Shown piece after piece: positions 1-10,540 of a DNA stretch of 64,000 bases (positions are counted from its first letter, which is position 1; the number at the start of each line of letters is the position of its first letter). The position numbers and the translations under genes are program-made. The DNA comes from Gnetum montanum (taxonomy: Eukaryota > Streptophyta > Gnetopsida > Gnetales > Gnetaceae). The DNA lies in the NCBI GenBank assembly GCA_015680685.1, contig MNCI01004064.1, positions 9,736-73,735 on the forward strand, given 5' to 3'. The notes under the pieces are model-generated. The model searched no databases, had not been told where the DNA came from, and saw nothing but the letters and a program-made list of their open reading frames with translations.

Positions 1-900
1 TAGGGCACTTAGGGAATATACCGAATTTTTAATATTTTTTTGAAATTAATTTTTTTTGAAATTAACGATGCAAACTAAGGACATCTAGATGAGTGTTAAA
101 GGGTTCTAGGATAATTCAACTAGTTCTGAAGGCACGAAAATTATGATGGTGTGGAATTTATCAATAAGGACCTCGGGTGGTAAGGGAGAAAAAGGTTATG
201 TGATGGTTCATAGGAACCTTTGAATTGGAGGGATAGTAATAAGGGAAAGAATATCATTGAAAATATGCTGAGGGTAATAGAGGGTGTGTGGAATATATGT
301 TAGGAGTGCAAATTACAAAAAATTATGCAAGTGGATCCTCCCCAAAGCAGGTTCCAACCTATAATGCCCTTGCGTAACCACACCTTAAAATGTTCGTAGG
401 AACTGGAAGGGTTAAATGTAACCCACAATGGTTCCAAAAAACACACACATGTAAGTACCACCGGAATAAGGTAAGAATTCTACACTATACAAGACACAAA
501 CCACAATTACATGANTCGCGATATCATGTACACGATATTGTGTCACAAAAATATATATATACGCAACCCCCCTACACTACTTAACATCATTTTCAACTAT
601 TCACACAAGGGAAGTCTTTCAAATTTCTCTCTCCATCTTGCAGTTTCACATCCCTTACTTTCATATTCATACCTCGCTTGTTGGTCCTCCGATTTTCATT
701 CCGTTTGAACCTACTTGAACCNTGCGTATGATCACTTGGCATTTTGTTCAAGGGAGGAGTGATTTTTGCTTTGTGGCACTTTCTTTGTTTATTTTTTTTT
801 TCTTTTTTTTCAATTGCTGAATCCATAGAAGTCGCCAACCTTCAGGCATGGGTGCATGTCTTTCTAGTGGCACCCCCTAGAACAACATTGGATTTTTGAG
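1..900. other. Decayed repeat, partly an inverted Athila 3' region
   Basis: No credible coding region is visible. Positions 300-380 (CTCCCCAAAGCAGG...TAATGCCCTTGCGTAAC) and 841-870 (TTCAGGCATGGGTGCATGTC) resemble 16720-16780 and 17188-17215 in the same direction. Those in turn are the reverse complement of the 3' noncoding region of element E2 (about 29900-30400). So this stretch looks like an Athila 3' region lying in the opposite direction to element A. A GATATC-type inverted motif like the one in Athila LTRs occurs at about 516-541. Unknown bases occur at 515, 722 and 925. The join with A (about 900-1054) is not resolved. Confidence 0.4.
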
Positions 901-1033
901 TGCCTTTTGATTACTCTTACTTCCNGCTTTTGGGGACATTTCCTCCTAATAAGTAATGTCACATAGAGATAAAGAAAATTCATTAAGGCAAGTAGTAAGG
1001 TATAACCTAACTTTGGTAACAACCTTACTAACG

Positions 1034-1057
1034 ATTGGCCCTGTGTGATTGCAGATG
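1034..1057 (+). promoter_or_regulatory. Putative 3' splice site abutting the ORF3 start (element A)
   Basis: A pyrimidine/GT-rich run ends in GATTGCAG at 1054 and is followed at once by ATG (1055). The same arrangement, acceptor AG directly before ATG, is at 30761-30765 (E2) and 49004-49008 (E4). This suggests that the third ORF of this family is expressed from a spliced RNA. Splicing is inferred from position and conservation only. Confidence 0.45.
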
Positions 1058-2659
1058 ATTCCAAAACGCAGACAACAAGAAGGTTCTGCTCAATGTGGGA
1101 TCAAACGACCTAAGAGAGGTGAAGGACAAGTTCCTGCTAGATAGCATGTAGAGCAGGAGGAATAATCATTTAGTATCTACCAGGAGGACCCTACTACTGT
1201 ACAATCAAGGCAAGCAGAAGGAGGAGCTATTGCAGTGTCTGAACAAGGACAACATCTCACGTTGCCCTAGGATTGTGTTTAGGCCATCCATGAAAGGTCC
1301 ATATTCACTACAGTGATTTTGAAATTAAACTTTGGATCTTTCATAGAATTTTCTCCAAAGGCCATTAGGGATCACCTCAAAGGGTCCCCATTATGGCCTA
1401 TCCTCTCTAAAAGCGGTGCCTGGTACTTAGGGGAGACATACTAATTTTGGCACAACAAAGAACAAGGCACCACAATTAACATTTATGGTGTGACTATTGA
1501 TTTCTCTGTTCAAGCCATTTTAGAAGTATCAAACCTTCTAAATACAAGGCCAAAGGTTGCTCAGTTGTCTACCCACTTAGACCCAGATGCATGATGAGTT
1601 TGGTTAGAGAGGACGTATGGTAAGGAAGATAAGATGTTTGGGGAGTTGACAACAGAAGAGAGGATTTATTTCAAAATAGGGACTTATCACCTCTTCCCCA
1701 CAAAAGGCTTAAAAATGATTTCAACATATGAGGCAAGAGGATGTGTAGTGTTGATGGGAAAGGTTAATGCTAACTTGCCTCATCTATATTTTATAGAGAT
1801 CCTAAGGTGGTTTGAAGAACGGAAGATGGGAAAGCTTGCATTTCTCTTCCCTTGTCTTATCAAGAAGCTATGAAGACGTGCTGGTATCAGAGGATACACC
1901 AATGATGTCCTCCAAAAAGCCCAAAATTCCTCGTATGTCAAACTGCTAAAGCCACCAACTGCATGAAGAATCACTGGTTAGATGCTGGGGTTGGAATAAG
2001 AAAAAGAACAAACGGTAGGGCCAATTGCAACTCAACTTGCAGGACCCAACCAACTTCCAAGCACGGGACCCAGTTAACAACAAGAAGCAGGGCTTAGCAT
2101 GGACCAGCAAGATCAACCACCACCACCATCGCAAGATTATAGACCATCGATGAGCCATCTTAGGGCCATTGCTAAGACGGTTAGTTGGGGAAGTCGTGAT
2201 GATGCAAATATCTTTTGCTACATCGATGATGTTGTATAGCCTACGGTTTCTATAGATCACGTGCGGGGTGAAGTGTCCATTCAAACAGGAGGAGGAGAGA
2301 GTTCTTGGTCACAATAGATTTTAGGGAATGTTGCGTCCTTTCAGGTGTAGTTAGAAACTGGAGAACGGGTCACGGTGGTGGTCATGCATCACGCGGATGC
2401 AGCCAAAGCCTATGAGGAGGAACAGCAGGTATTTGCGGCTTGGTATGTCAAGGCAAATAAAATGTTCTCACAACTACCGTGCCCATGGGAGGTGCCAACT
2501 CCATCAAACATTGGAACATTAGCATGGACAACATAGGATCCTCAAACTGAAGAGGAAAAACTCTAGGCCATACTTTGATGTCATCAAATCCCAAGACCTG
2601 GAGCACAAGATAAGGGAAAGGCACCCATGGAGGAGCCACCACCACTAGGATCTACATGA
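1055..2659 (+). pseudogene. Athila third ORF (env position), decayed
   Basis: A single reading frame of 534 codons runs from the ATG at 1055 to TGA at 2657-2659 with no net frameshift, but about fifteen in-frame stops. The N-terminus is basic (MIPKRRQQEG, then KRPKRGEG). The middle (about 1320-1870) holds the best preserved part, including LERTYGKEDKMFG, TTEERIYFKIGTYHLFPTKG and LRWFEERKMGKLAFLFPCLI. The C-terminus is Gln/Pro-rich and ends KGKAPMEEPPPLGST. The middle resembles the 'putative plant transposon protein' family (Pfam Transposase_32, PF20167) commonly found downstream of pol in Athila elements; this is recognition by eye. No signal peptide or clear membrane segment is visible, so the retroviral Env analogy is one of position only. 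It lies between a splice acceptor and the 3' LTR. Confidence 0.55.
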
Positions 2660-2851
2660 GTTCCACCCAATTTTGTAGCTATAGGATTTTCTTTTGCATT
2701 CTCTATGTTGTGTCTCAATTTTTTTCTAATTCCACACTATGGCATGAATCCATTCTCGTTAGTCAATAATCCCATACCTATCCACTGTGTAATCAATGGA
2801 GCTTGTTCTCACTTTAACTCGAGGATGAGTTTTCATTTAGTTGTGGGGGTA
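2660..2851 (+). promoter_or_regulatory. Element A 3' untranslated end and polypurine tract
   Basis: This short region ends with CTCGAGGATGAGTTTTCATT and then TTGTGGGGGTA at 2841-2851, directly before the LTR. The same string precedes the 3' LTRs of E2 (31091-31122) and E4 (49355-49387), where the purine tract is TCATGGGGGTA. It is the expected plus-strand primer site. Confidence 0.7.
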
Positions 2852-3669
2852 TGATGAGTCATGAATTATTGGTTGTGATATTGCATCCATGATATCATGT
2901 ACGCAATATCGCAACCTGTCTCCTCATCTATAAATAAGAGGTAGATAGATTTGGTAGGTATTTTTTTAGAAGGTTAAGTTTTCAATAGTTTTTAGTACGT
3001 CAGTTGTTCCTCTCAACCCTTTTCTCCCAGTGCATGCCCGCAGTGTGATAATTGTAATTGTATGGCATCCTTATTCAAGTGTGATGTACTTGGACACACA
3101 CATGACTGGCAATAAAGATCGAGATTACTTCATCATTGTAGCATCCACTTAGCTTAATCATTTATTTAATTTTTATTGTTATTTACTACTTTCTTAGTTA
3201 ATATCTCTCTACCCTTATCTCCTAGTAACACAGAATGAGTATGAATTAATCATGAGCATTTAAGTGTGACTTCTTGGTAACCCAGTAGCATACCTAGGCC
3301 ATGCATTTGGTAATCCCAGTGGTAGTTGTACACGAGGTCCAAGATGTGTATGGATGATTGAGGAACGGATGCTCATCACACTTAGGCTGGTTTAGATTCT
3401 TTCTAACTCTCTCTCTCTCTCCTAGTTTAGTTGATATTATTTCCCATCATCCTCAGGAGTAGCATTAGTATAGGAATACATCATACACCTCACTCTAGAC
3501 TAAACCATATGTGACAAAGCTAATACTAGTCTAGGTGGGAAGACAACGAACTGCGATCTATGAGTAACCATCTGGATCCACAACTAGCCCGTCTGTGGAG
3601 TTTGATCGGATCATGCGTGAAACACTCGTATTCATATGTTTGAGTGTAGGGGTACATCACCACTCATCA
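2852..3669 (+). repeat. 3' LTR of Athila element A
   Basis: The 818-bp LTR opens TGATGAG and closes CTCATCA, a perfect 7-bp terminal inverted repeat shared by the E4 LTRs. TATAAATA is at 2929-2936. The U5 end GAGTGTAGGGGTACATCAC matches the other family members. The U3 palindrome array is decayed (GATATCATGTACGCAATATC near 2891-2910), with C-to-T and G-to-A changes at CpG sites. The 5' partner LTR would lie left of the window. Confidence 0.85.
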
Positions 3670-3859
3670 ATGAGGATAGTAGATTAGCATGTGGTTGCGA
3701 CAAAAAAGGTAATGTGGAAGAGACGACGTCTCATTGGAACCTCCACCGTTGCAGACACAAAATGATAAAGATGCATCCCAATATCTCTTTCCTGCAACAG
3801 AACACAATATTAGCAATTGCAAAGGTGCTCACAACATCCATTATTGTTGAGCAATCAAA
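3670..3859. other. Sequence between LTR A and the kinase fragment
   Basis: No recognisable feature. An open frame reads through (3636-3971, plus strand), but its sequence matches nothing I recognise. By position it may be the distal part of D's 5' LTR or old flanking DNA. Confidence 0.3.
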
Positions 3860-4320
3860 AGATTCAGAGCTTTTGGCTCCATTATGGGAGGTCATGCACA
3901 TGCAAGAGAACATCTTCTTCAATGGTGCACATGGCAAGCTCAGTTCCCACCATGTGGTGCTACACCTATGATGCTACAGTAGAGCAATAGAAGGTTCATA
4001 TGTAGAGGAGACCAATGGCAACAACACTTATTCTTCAACAGTAGCAACTGGGTGGTGTGGTTGGTGCAAGCCAGAAGAGCAGTGGTTGCAATAGAAACAC
4101 GCGGACATGGTGGACAATGCAATGGCGGTGGGCATGTATAGCTATGACAAGTGCGTTGGTGGTAGCCAAGGTGGCAAGAGCTTGCATTGAAGATGAACTG
4201 CATACGAGGCCTTCTCTTGCCGAGATCATCTTCAATCTATGTAATGCCCTCAAAGTTTTCGATTTCCCTTCCCCACAAGATGATGTCTCCATTTCCAAGC
4301 CTATGCAAACCCGCTAGACA
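3860..4320 (+). pseudogene. Receptor-like kinase C-terminal fragment
   Basis: In the frame of 4057-4317 the peptide reads VAKVARACIEDELHTRPS followed by LAEIIFNLCNAL. This has the A..C...D...RPS...EI...L pattern of the last kinase subdomain (XI) in plant receptor-like kinases, and is closest in feel to LysM-type kinases. The N-lobe, the HRD and DFG motifs and the ectodomain are absent here, and the part before about 4130 is not recognisable. The frame stops at 4315-4317 (TAG), a plausible natural C-terminus. It is a host gene fragment, possibly captured by or trapped in the LTR-derived sequence around it. Confidence 0.5.
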
Positions 4321-4474
4321 TATCAGTAGCAACAAGTGTCACTTTTTGCAGTACTCACTTTGTTAAATTTCTTTGCATATTTTCTCTTTGTTTTTAGATC
4401 TATTAGTATAGTATCGAATCTGTGAGATCTTGAATTATTTAGGTAAACAAAAGAGAGAGAGAGAGAAGTTATCA
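4321..4474. other. AT-rich spacer before the recognisable LTR of D
   Basis: Nothing coding is seen. It includes a (GA)n run at 4451-4466. Similarity to the other D-family LTRs starts only at about 4475. Confidence 0.35.
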
Positions 4475-5826
4475 TCTAGAAAAAATGGTAGTTGTAACTT
4501 CCTATGGTAATCTTCATGATATATGGAATTAAGAAGACTCTTACCAACTTTGGTTCAAATTTCTTATAACTTCATATAGAGTTATAACTTCTTATGGTGG
4601 TTATGAATAATATTCCTAGATTTTTATAACCCACCTTAATCCCTTATGATGTTTGTAACTCCCCAAAGCTACTATCAAAAGGGCTTTAAGGGTAGAATGA
4701 AGGGGTGAGGGGATTTGGTGGGAGATCAAGAAAAAAAATATTGGAAATTGTAAGATGGCTTGCTAATTCATCAATTCTACTACTTTTTTAAAATCCTATG
4801 AGTTCATTTCCTCTCATTTTGTCTTAGTTTCTCAGCTAATGATCATGATAGTATTATGCTTGGCATTTACTTTTTGGATTTTCTAGATTACTCTTATAGC
4901 TTTATTTTTGTGCAATAATAGACTTTTATTAGGTTTTCCATATAAGAGCTTATGTTGTCTTAGAAAAGCATCTTGAGTAATTTAATAGTAATGTCCTATT
5001 GAAATTGCCTGTTTGAGTCTAGAGGATCAAGAAAATCTTTGATACTTTAACTTGCTTAAAATAACTTCATTTTTCTTAAAAGTTTATTTCCTTGAAATTT
5101 TAATCTTGAAATTGTAAAATTTTTCTACTAGTTCTAGTGTTTGCAATTCTTAACAACTTTTAACTAGCTAAAAAAAAGCTTGTGCTTGTTGTTTACAAAG
5201 TGTTTTGGTAGTGTAATAAGGTTATCTTTTATGAATTTGCTTGTTGAGCTCATATACATAGATTGAATTAGAATAGCTTTATTGCAAAGTGTTTCATCAT
5301 GTTTAGTTTATCTTGCCTAAATGTTTAAGATTCATACAAATTTTCTTTTTTTTTTCTTTCCTTTCTCTTTCTAAATCCTTTTAATCTTGCTCTATTTCTA
5401 GTTCTCTTGTGGAAATTTTTATATATGGAAAATTAGGAGTAGATTGGCTGAATTGAGCTCAAGCATTTTTGTGAAATTTTATGTGTTTCAAGTAGCGTAC
5501 TATAGGGACTATATAGACTAAGTGATTTGAAAAAATAGAAATCTTTAATAACTCACACTATTTGAGAAAGCTAGCTGAAATTTGTTTGTAGCTAGTTCTA
5601 GTTTCATACACAAATGCAATCATTTCAACATTTACAACAGCAAACACATATTCATGTTTAGTTCGTTTCATAACCATTGAGTTTATTTGGAGGTATCTAA
5701 GCATTGGTGTTGTCAGAATACTAGCACACACCTAAACCCAAGTTTTAAGGAACACCTTTGTTTTTCATGATCCCAAAGTCTCAAGACAGAAGGCCAAATG
5801 TTGGTGGTCCCAAATGGTCACCAATA
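4475..5826 (+). repeat. D 5' LTR, recognisable R/U5-proximal part
   Basis: It aligns in the same direction with 34085-35366, for example CTTATGATGTTTGTAACT at about 4642 and 34258. It also aligns in reverse with 57481-59239. A degenerate TATA (TATCAAAAG, 4673-4681) matches TATAAAAAG at 34286-34294 and its inverted counterpart at 58750-58757. The LTR ends in GGTCACCAATA, corresponding to GGTTTCCAACA in the 3' copy. No clear primer site follows. Confidence 0.7.
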
Positions 5827-5978
5827 ATATTCAAGTAGTAGATATACCAAATTCACATAATTTTTTGTTGAGTAAAAGTTAGAGTAAGAATTTCTTAGGT
5901 TACATATTAACAGATTATTCTCATATGTGGCTACTTTAGAAAGGAGAGCTAAATCAAATATACATATATAGTGAACCT

Positions 5979-6480
5979 TTGATGATGGAAAACATTACTT
6001 TAGATGGGAAGAGCAAAGTGGTTGAATCAAAAATTTGCATACTTCAAGAAGTTTATAACTTGGAAAAGGAAAAATCTCAAGATGAGAGCAAGTGGAAACT
6101 GTACTTTGATGGTTCTTGTAACTCCATAGGCATAGGAGTTGAAATAATTTTAGTAAAAGATGATTCCCCAAAAATATTTAAGGTAATTCATTTATCTTTT
6201 CCTTGCACAAATAACAAGGTTGAATATGAAGCTTTTAAGTATTCAAATTAAAACAACATTGGAAATGGGAATCAAGATAATAATCATAAAAGAAGATTCA
6301 AGATTGATTTGTGAACAAATTAAGAGACATTGTGCAGTCAAAAGCTCATTCTTGCGACCTTATAAACAATTGGTTTGCAGAATGTTGGATTAGTTTCATT
6401 ATTATAAAATAGAACATATAGATAAAAATGATAACCATATAGTGGATTATTTATCTAAGGAAACTTCAACATTAGATGAG
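5979..6480 (+). pseudogene. D: archaeal-type RNase H domain lying before RT
   Basis: Translation gives WKLYFDGSCNSIGIGVEIIL, then SFPCTNNKVEYEAFK. After a frameshift near 6240 it continues TLEMGIKIIIIKEDSRLICE and ends near NHIVDYLSKE. These are the four motifs of an RVT_3-type RNase H: FDG(S/A), TNN.AEYEA, (G)DS.L...Q and D.LSK. Three acidic residues persist, with GDS altered to EDS. It starts only about 150 bp after the LTR, where gag would be expected. In Tat elements the second RNase H usually sits between RNase H and integrase, so its place here is odd. Confidence 0.65.
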
Positions 6481-6534
6481 AAAAGGATAGAGAATTATGA
6501 AGGAGTAGTAATTTAGAACGAACATTATCCATTA

Positions 6535-7640
6535 GTGCTAGATAACATAAGAGATTTACAAGTATTTGAAGATGATGATCAAGCACTTAAGTTCTTGAAA
6601 AATAAGCAAGAATTTGAAAGTCAAATCACACTTGAAACAACATCAAGTTCTAAGTATAATTTGATTCCTGAAAAAGTAATTGATTATGAACATGATTTTA
6701 GTAAAAATTTTCACACAGGGAAAGATATACAGAATTCTAATGATCAAGCTTATGAAACATTGAATCTCAGATGTATTGAGATACCAAAGATGTTAAATGT
6801 CATGAAGGAAGATAATTTAGTTTTCAGGAAAAATTTGTTATTATTATTGAAAAATAATGTAGAGAATTTCACTTGGTCTTATGATGATCTTAAAGCTTTT
6901 AGACCTAATGTGATGACACATAAAATCTCTTTAATAAATGATTGAAAGAAGGTTAAGCAAAAACAAAGGAAATTTAATCCATCATTTAAACTAGTTATGG
7001 AAGCAAAGATTAAGAAGCTATTACAAGCTCAAATTACATACCTAGTCTGATATTTGACATGGCTTGCTAATCTTATTCCAGTAAGGAAGAAGAATGGTGA
7101 CATTAGGCTTTGTGTGGATTTCAGAAATTTAAATGAAGCCTCTACAAAAGATAAGTACCCACTTCATAGAATTGATGAAATGTTTATCAAAGTATCAGGA
7201 AATTAGGTATACTCTTTCCTAGATGGATTTTCAAGCTATAATTAGATTATGGTATATAATGATGATAGATACAAAACAACATTTATCACCAAATGGGGGA
7301 GGTTTTCTTACAAAAGAATGCCATTCGGAGTATCAAATGTTAGAGTTACTTTCCAAAGAGTAATGAACTTTGCTTTTAAATATTTGATAGGCAAGTTTGT
7401 TGTGGTTTCTTTAGATAATATCATTGTCTATTCAAAAAGAAAGGAAGATCATGTTGGTCATCTTCAACAAGTTTTTGACATATGTTGTTCATGGTATAGC
7501 ATTAAATCCTAAGAAATTTATCTTCGAGGTTAAATCTAGAATTTTGCTAGGTCACGTGATTTGTCAAGAAGGAATTACTATAGATGACACATGAGTTTAA
7601 GAAATACAAAATATTGAGCATCTAACCAAAAAAAAAATCT
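6535..7640 (+). pseudogene. D: linker and reverse transcriptase
   Basis: A 136-codon open stretch (6535-6945) leads into the RT. It ends with the ENFTWSYDDLKAFRP block that precedes RT in Tat elements. The RT core follows in broken frames: LIPVRKKNGDIRLCVDFRNL (about 7070-7130), YPLHRIDEM, SFLDGFSSYN, then TTFITKWGRFSYKRMPFGVS (about 7275-7335). The catalytic box is VVVSLDNIIVYSKRKEDH at 7395-7450, where the expected DD is DN. Enzymatic activity is excluded by this and by stops near 7049, 7206 and 7242. Confidence 0.7.
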
Positions 7641-8330
7641 CCTAGATCTTTCTTTGGAATGATAAATTTTGTTAAAAAGTTTATCCCAAGATTTACCGAA
7701 ATTACTAAAACTTTGATGCATATGCTCAAGAAAGATATCCCAGTAAGGAAAAAACAAAAATCAAAGAAAGCTTTAGCAAAAATTAAAAAGGCTATTCAAG
7801 AAGCTCCATACTTGATAAAACTAAGATTGAAGAAATATTTCTGGTTATATGCTTTTGCTTGAAATCATTCAATTACTACCTTTTAGATTCAAAGAGAAAA
7901 AGGTCAAGATGAACCAATTGAATTTTTGGGGTATCAGTTGAAAGGTTCAAAATTAAATTATTTAAATCTAGACAAATAAGCATTTTCAATCATTAAAGCA
8001 TTTCAACATTTCAAATATTACTTGGAAAGCTCATTGGTTCATATTATGCTAATAAAACCTATGGTCAGACAATTCTTCGCTCAAAATGAGATTGGATTGA
8101 AAAGAAGGAAATGGTTTGTAAAACTTTAAGGTTCAAGATTTTCATTAGAAATATGCAAAACTATTAAAGAAATGGGATTAGCCAAGTTAATGGTAGGAGA
8201 AAATGAGATATGTGTGCTAAAAACCCATGAACGAAATTAGTATGATAAAATTCTAGAATTCCTAAACACAAGAGAGCTTTCAAATAATTTAACTGCAAAC
8301 CAAGAAAGCATTTTTCAAAAAGGCAAATAA
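7641..8330 (+). pseudogene. D: RT connection and RNase H domain
   Basis: FFGMINFVKKFIPRFTEITK (about 7650-7710) is the usual RT-connection string, followed by the RNase H region ending with YLNLDK-AFSIIKAFQHFKYYL (about 7960-8025). Stops and frameshifts interrupt it. Downstream is a stretch reading EMGLAKLMVGENE before integrase. No additional RNase H is found between this domain and integrase. Confidence 0.55.
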
Positions 8331-9340
8331 ATTTTTGGTTAAAGATGGAATTTTATATAGGAATGACTTTAGAAGGGTTTTGTTGGAATGTGTTCATAAT
8401 GATCAAGTCAATCCTATTTTAGAACAATTCCATAATCATGCTAATATATTTTATGAGTCTTCTAAGTATACCATGCAAAATATACTTTATTATGATTTTT
8501 ATTGGTCAAGCATGTACTAAGCTATTAGCTTGAAAATTCAAAAATGTTATAAATGTCATATTCATGCATCAAAAATAAAAAAGGCTAGAGCTTCCTTGAA
8601 ACTAGTAATTGTGGATAGACCATTTTAGTAATGGAGTTTAAATTTTATCAACACAATTACTCCTTCAAGAGCTGGGCATAAGTTTATTCTCATAGCCACT
8701 GATTATTTTACTAAATGGTTAGAAGCAAAAGCTCTAAGAAACTATTCAGCAATGGATGTGATTAGGTTCCTAGAAGATCAGATTCTAAGTCACCTTGGTA
8801 TCTGATAATAGACCTACTTTTCAATATGAGGAACTTATAACATGGGCATCAAAGAAATCCATTTTTCTATTTTCTTCTTCTAATTATTATCCTCAAGGGA
8901 ATGGCTTAGCTGAATCACAAATAAAAAGCTTATGTTCTACATCAAAAAATCAATGGAGGGGAATCCAAGGAATTGGATCAATTATTTGCAATCCGCATTA
9001 TGGACTAATTATATTAGGTTTAAAAAGGCTATTGGGACATTAGCTTATAATTTGGTTTATGGTTTGCCTACAAGAGTTATGAATAAAATTTTAAGCTTGG
9101 CCTCCAATTTTGTATAGAGGGATAGTGAAGAAACAAATAAACAAATAGAACTTTCATGATCTTGCTTATTAGAAGATAAGTCGAAATGGATGGAGCTAAG
9201 GATAATCTATTAGAAAATTCTTCTCTAGTTAAAAGATGGTTCAATAGAATGGCCATGAAAACAACTTTTAAAGCTAGTGATCTAGTGTTATTATGGAATA
9301 TGAAGAAACCTAATAAATTTTTAACAAGATGGTTGGGTCT
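8331..9340 (+). pseudogene. D: integrase
   Basis: The zinc-binding region (about 8335-8560) includes CYKCH at about 8549. The core contains DRPF..WSLNFINTITPS, then LIATDYFTKWLEAKAL (first Asp, near 8697-8740), VSDNRPTFQYEELI (second Asp, 8798 on), and NYYPQGNGLAESQIKSL (catalytic Glu, about 8885-8930). All three acidic residues of the D,D-35-E triad are still readable, but frames are broken at about 8800 and 8935. The C-terminal part fades by 9340. Confidence 0.65.
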
Positions 9341-9927
9341 AATTCAAATCAAGAAATAATTATCGAAAGACACATACAAGTTGTCCACATTAAGTGAAGT
9401 GGAATTGCAACTTTTGTATAATGTTTTACATATAAAAAATTACTTGGGAAAACTGCTCACAACTTTATATATATATAATAAAAGGATAACAACAATAATA
9501 ATATTAAGTATATATAGCAGTAAGTAACAAAATTTTATATGTAAAATATATATACTTAGTGATAAGATATATAACATGCTTATATAATATCTAATCATAA
9601 TATGTGTGTAGATCATATATGTATATTAAGACATGTATATATGATATAATAAAATATGTATACATAAGAGTATTAGTTTAAATATTAAGTTTAGAATATT
9701 AGTTTAAAATTTAAATTTACATTATCTCAAGTAATTATTACTTATCACATGGTTAACTACACTTTAGTGGGAGTGGTGGTTTAGATAACCACATAATGGA
9801 AAATTAATTTAAACAACCACAATGGAAATTAACTTTATCAACCATATGATGGTGGGAAGTGAATAAGCCACGGTTGAGTGGGAAAGTTGGTTATTTGAAT
9901 GTTGGGAATTTCAAATTTTTCTTGCAC
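9341..9927. other. D: AT-rich noncoding region after integrase
   Basis: This region is dominated by TATATA-type sequence (9460-9680) and then repeats of AACCACA and GGTGGT type (9765-9870). No coding region is seen. It leads into a TATA box at 9928. Confidence 0.4.
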
Positions 9928-9935
9928 TATATAAA
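9928..9935 (+). promoter_or_regulatory. TATA box upstream of the extra ORF in D
   Basis: TATATAAA lies about 112 bp before the ATG at 10040. Between them is an A/C-rich leader (AACACAACATCTTCCAATTC) and a possible splice donor (AAAG|GTAAGT, about 9991). This looks like an independent promoter and leader rather than read-through from the LTR. It is inferred from sequence only. Confidence 0.4.
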
Positions 9936-10039
9936 GAGTTGTGGTTTGCTTGAAAACACAACATCTTCCAATTCAACACTTGAGCAAGAAAGGTAAGTGA
10001 AGTGTTCTTAGTTTGAGGAAGAAAGTAAGCTTAAGAGAG

Positions 10040-10540
10040 ATGGCAGCAAGAAGACCTTCTATTCAATATGTAATTGGATGCTGCCTAGAGCATGTCTTAT
10101 GACCCTTTTGCAAGGTAACTGCTCATGGTGCATCATCTAAAAGTCCATTCTTACTTTGGATTTTGGATGAATTTAGCTTTCTCACCAATGGATGCTTCAT
10201 CGATTCAAATGTATGGGGCAATTTTCAACAATGCACCACTAAAGATGAACACCAAGGAGAGTCCAATCAAGATGATTCTTGGGGAGAGGCCTTCATGTCT
10301 CAAGGTACAGAAGTAACTAGGTATGAAGAGCCTCACGAATTAGTAGCCAAAGAGTTAGATGAAAAAGAGATGGAGACACCTGCTAGAAATAATGATGAAG
10401 TAGAAGAAGTTGAAGCTCCGATAAGGCAAGGATAAAAAAGAAGAGCATTCATCACCATGGAAATCGAATATGGAAGAATTAACAACATGAGGATCCCTAA
10501 AAGGGTTACCTTAACTATTCTCTTCCATCTTATAGAATAG
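10040..10540 (+). pseudogene. D: extra ORF downstream of integrase, unknown function
   Basis: One frame runs from the ATG at 10040 (MAARRPSIQYVIGCCLEHVL), through a TGA at 10100, to a TAA at 10433, and then stays open in the same frame to about 10535 (ending LTILFHLIE). The C-terminal half is acidic and Glu-rich (ELVAKELDEKEMETPARNND, then EVEEVEAPIRQG). I recognise no domain. Its position between integrase and the 3' LTR and its sense orientation are like the extra ORFs known from Tat and Athila elements. The TGA could derive from CGA by cytosine deamination. Confidence 0.4.

Noticed and set aside
9928-10000. Start of another LTR (TATA plus leader)
   Set aside because: No second copy of this sequence is found in the window, and D's LTR start is clearly at 10761.
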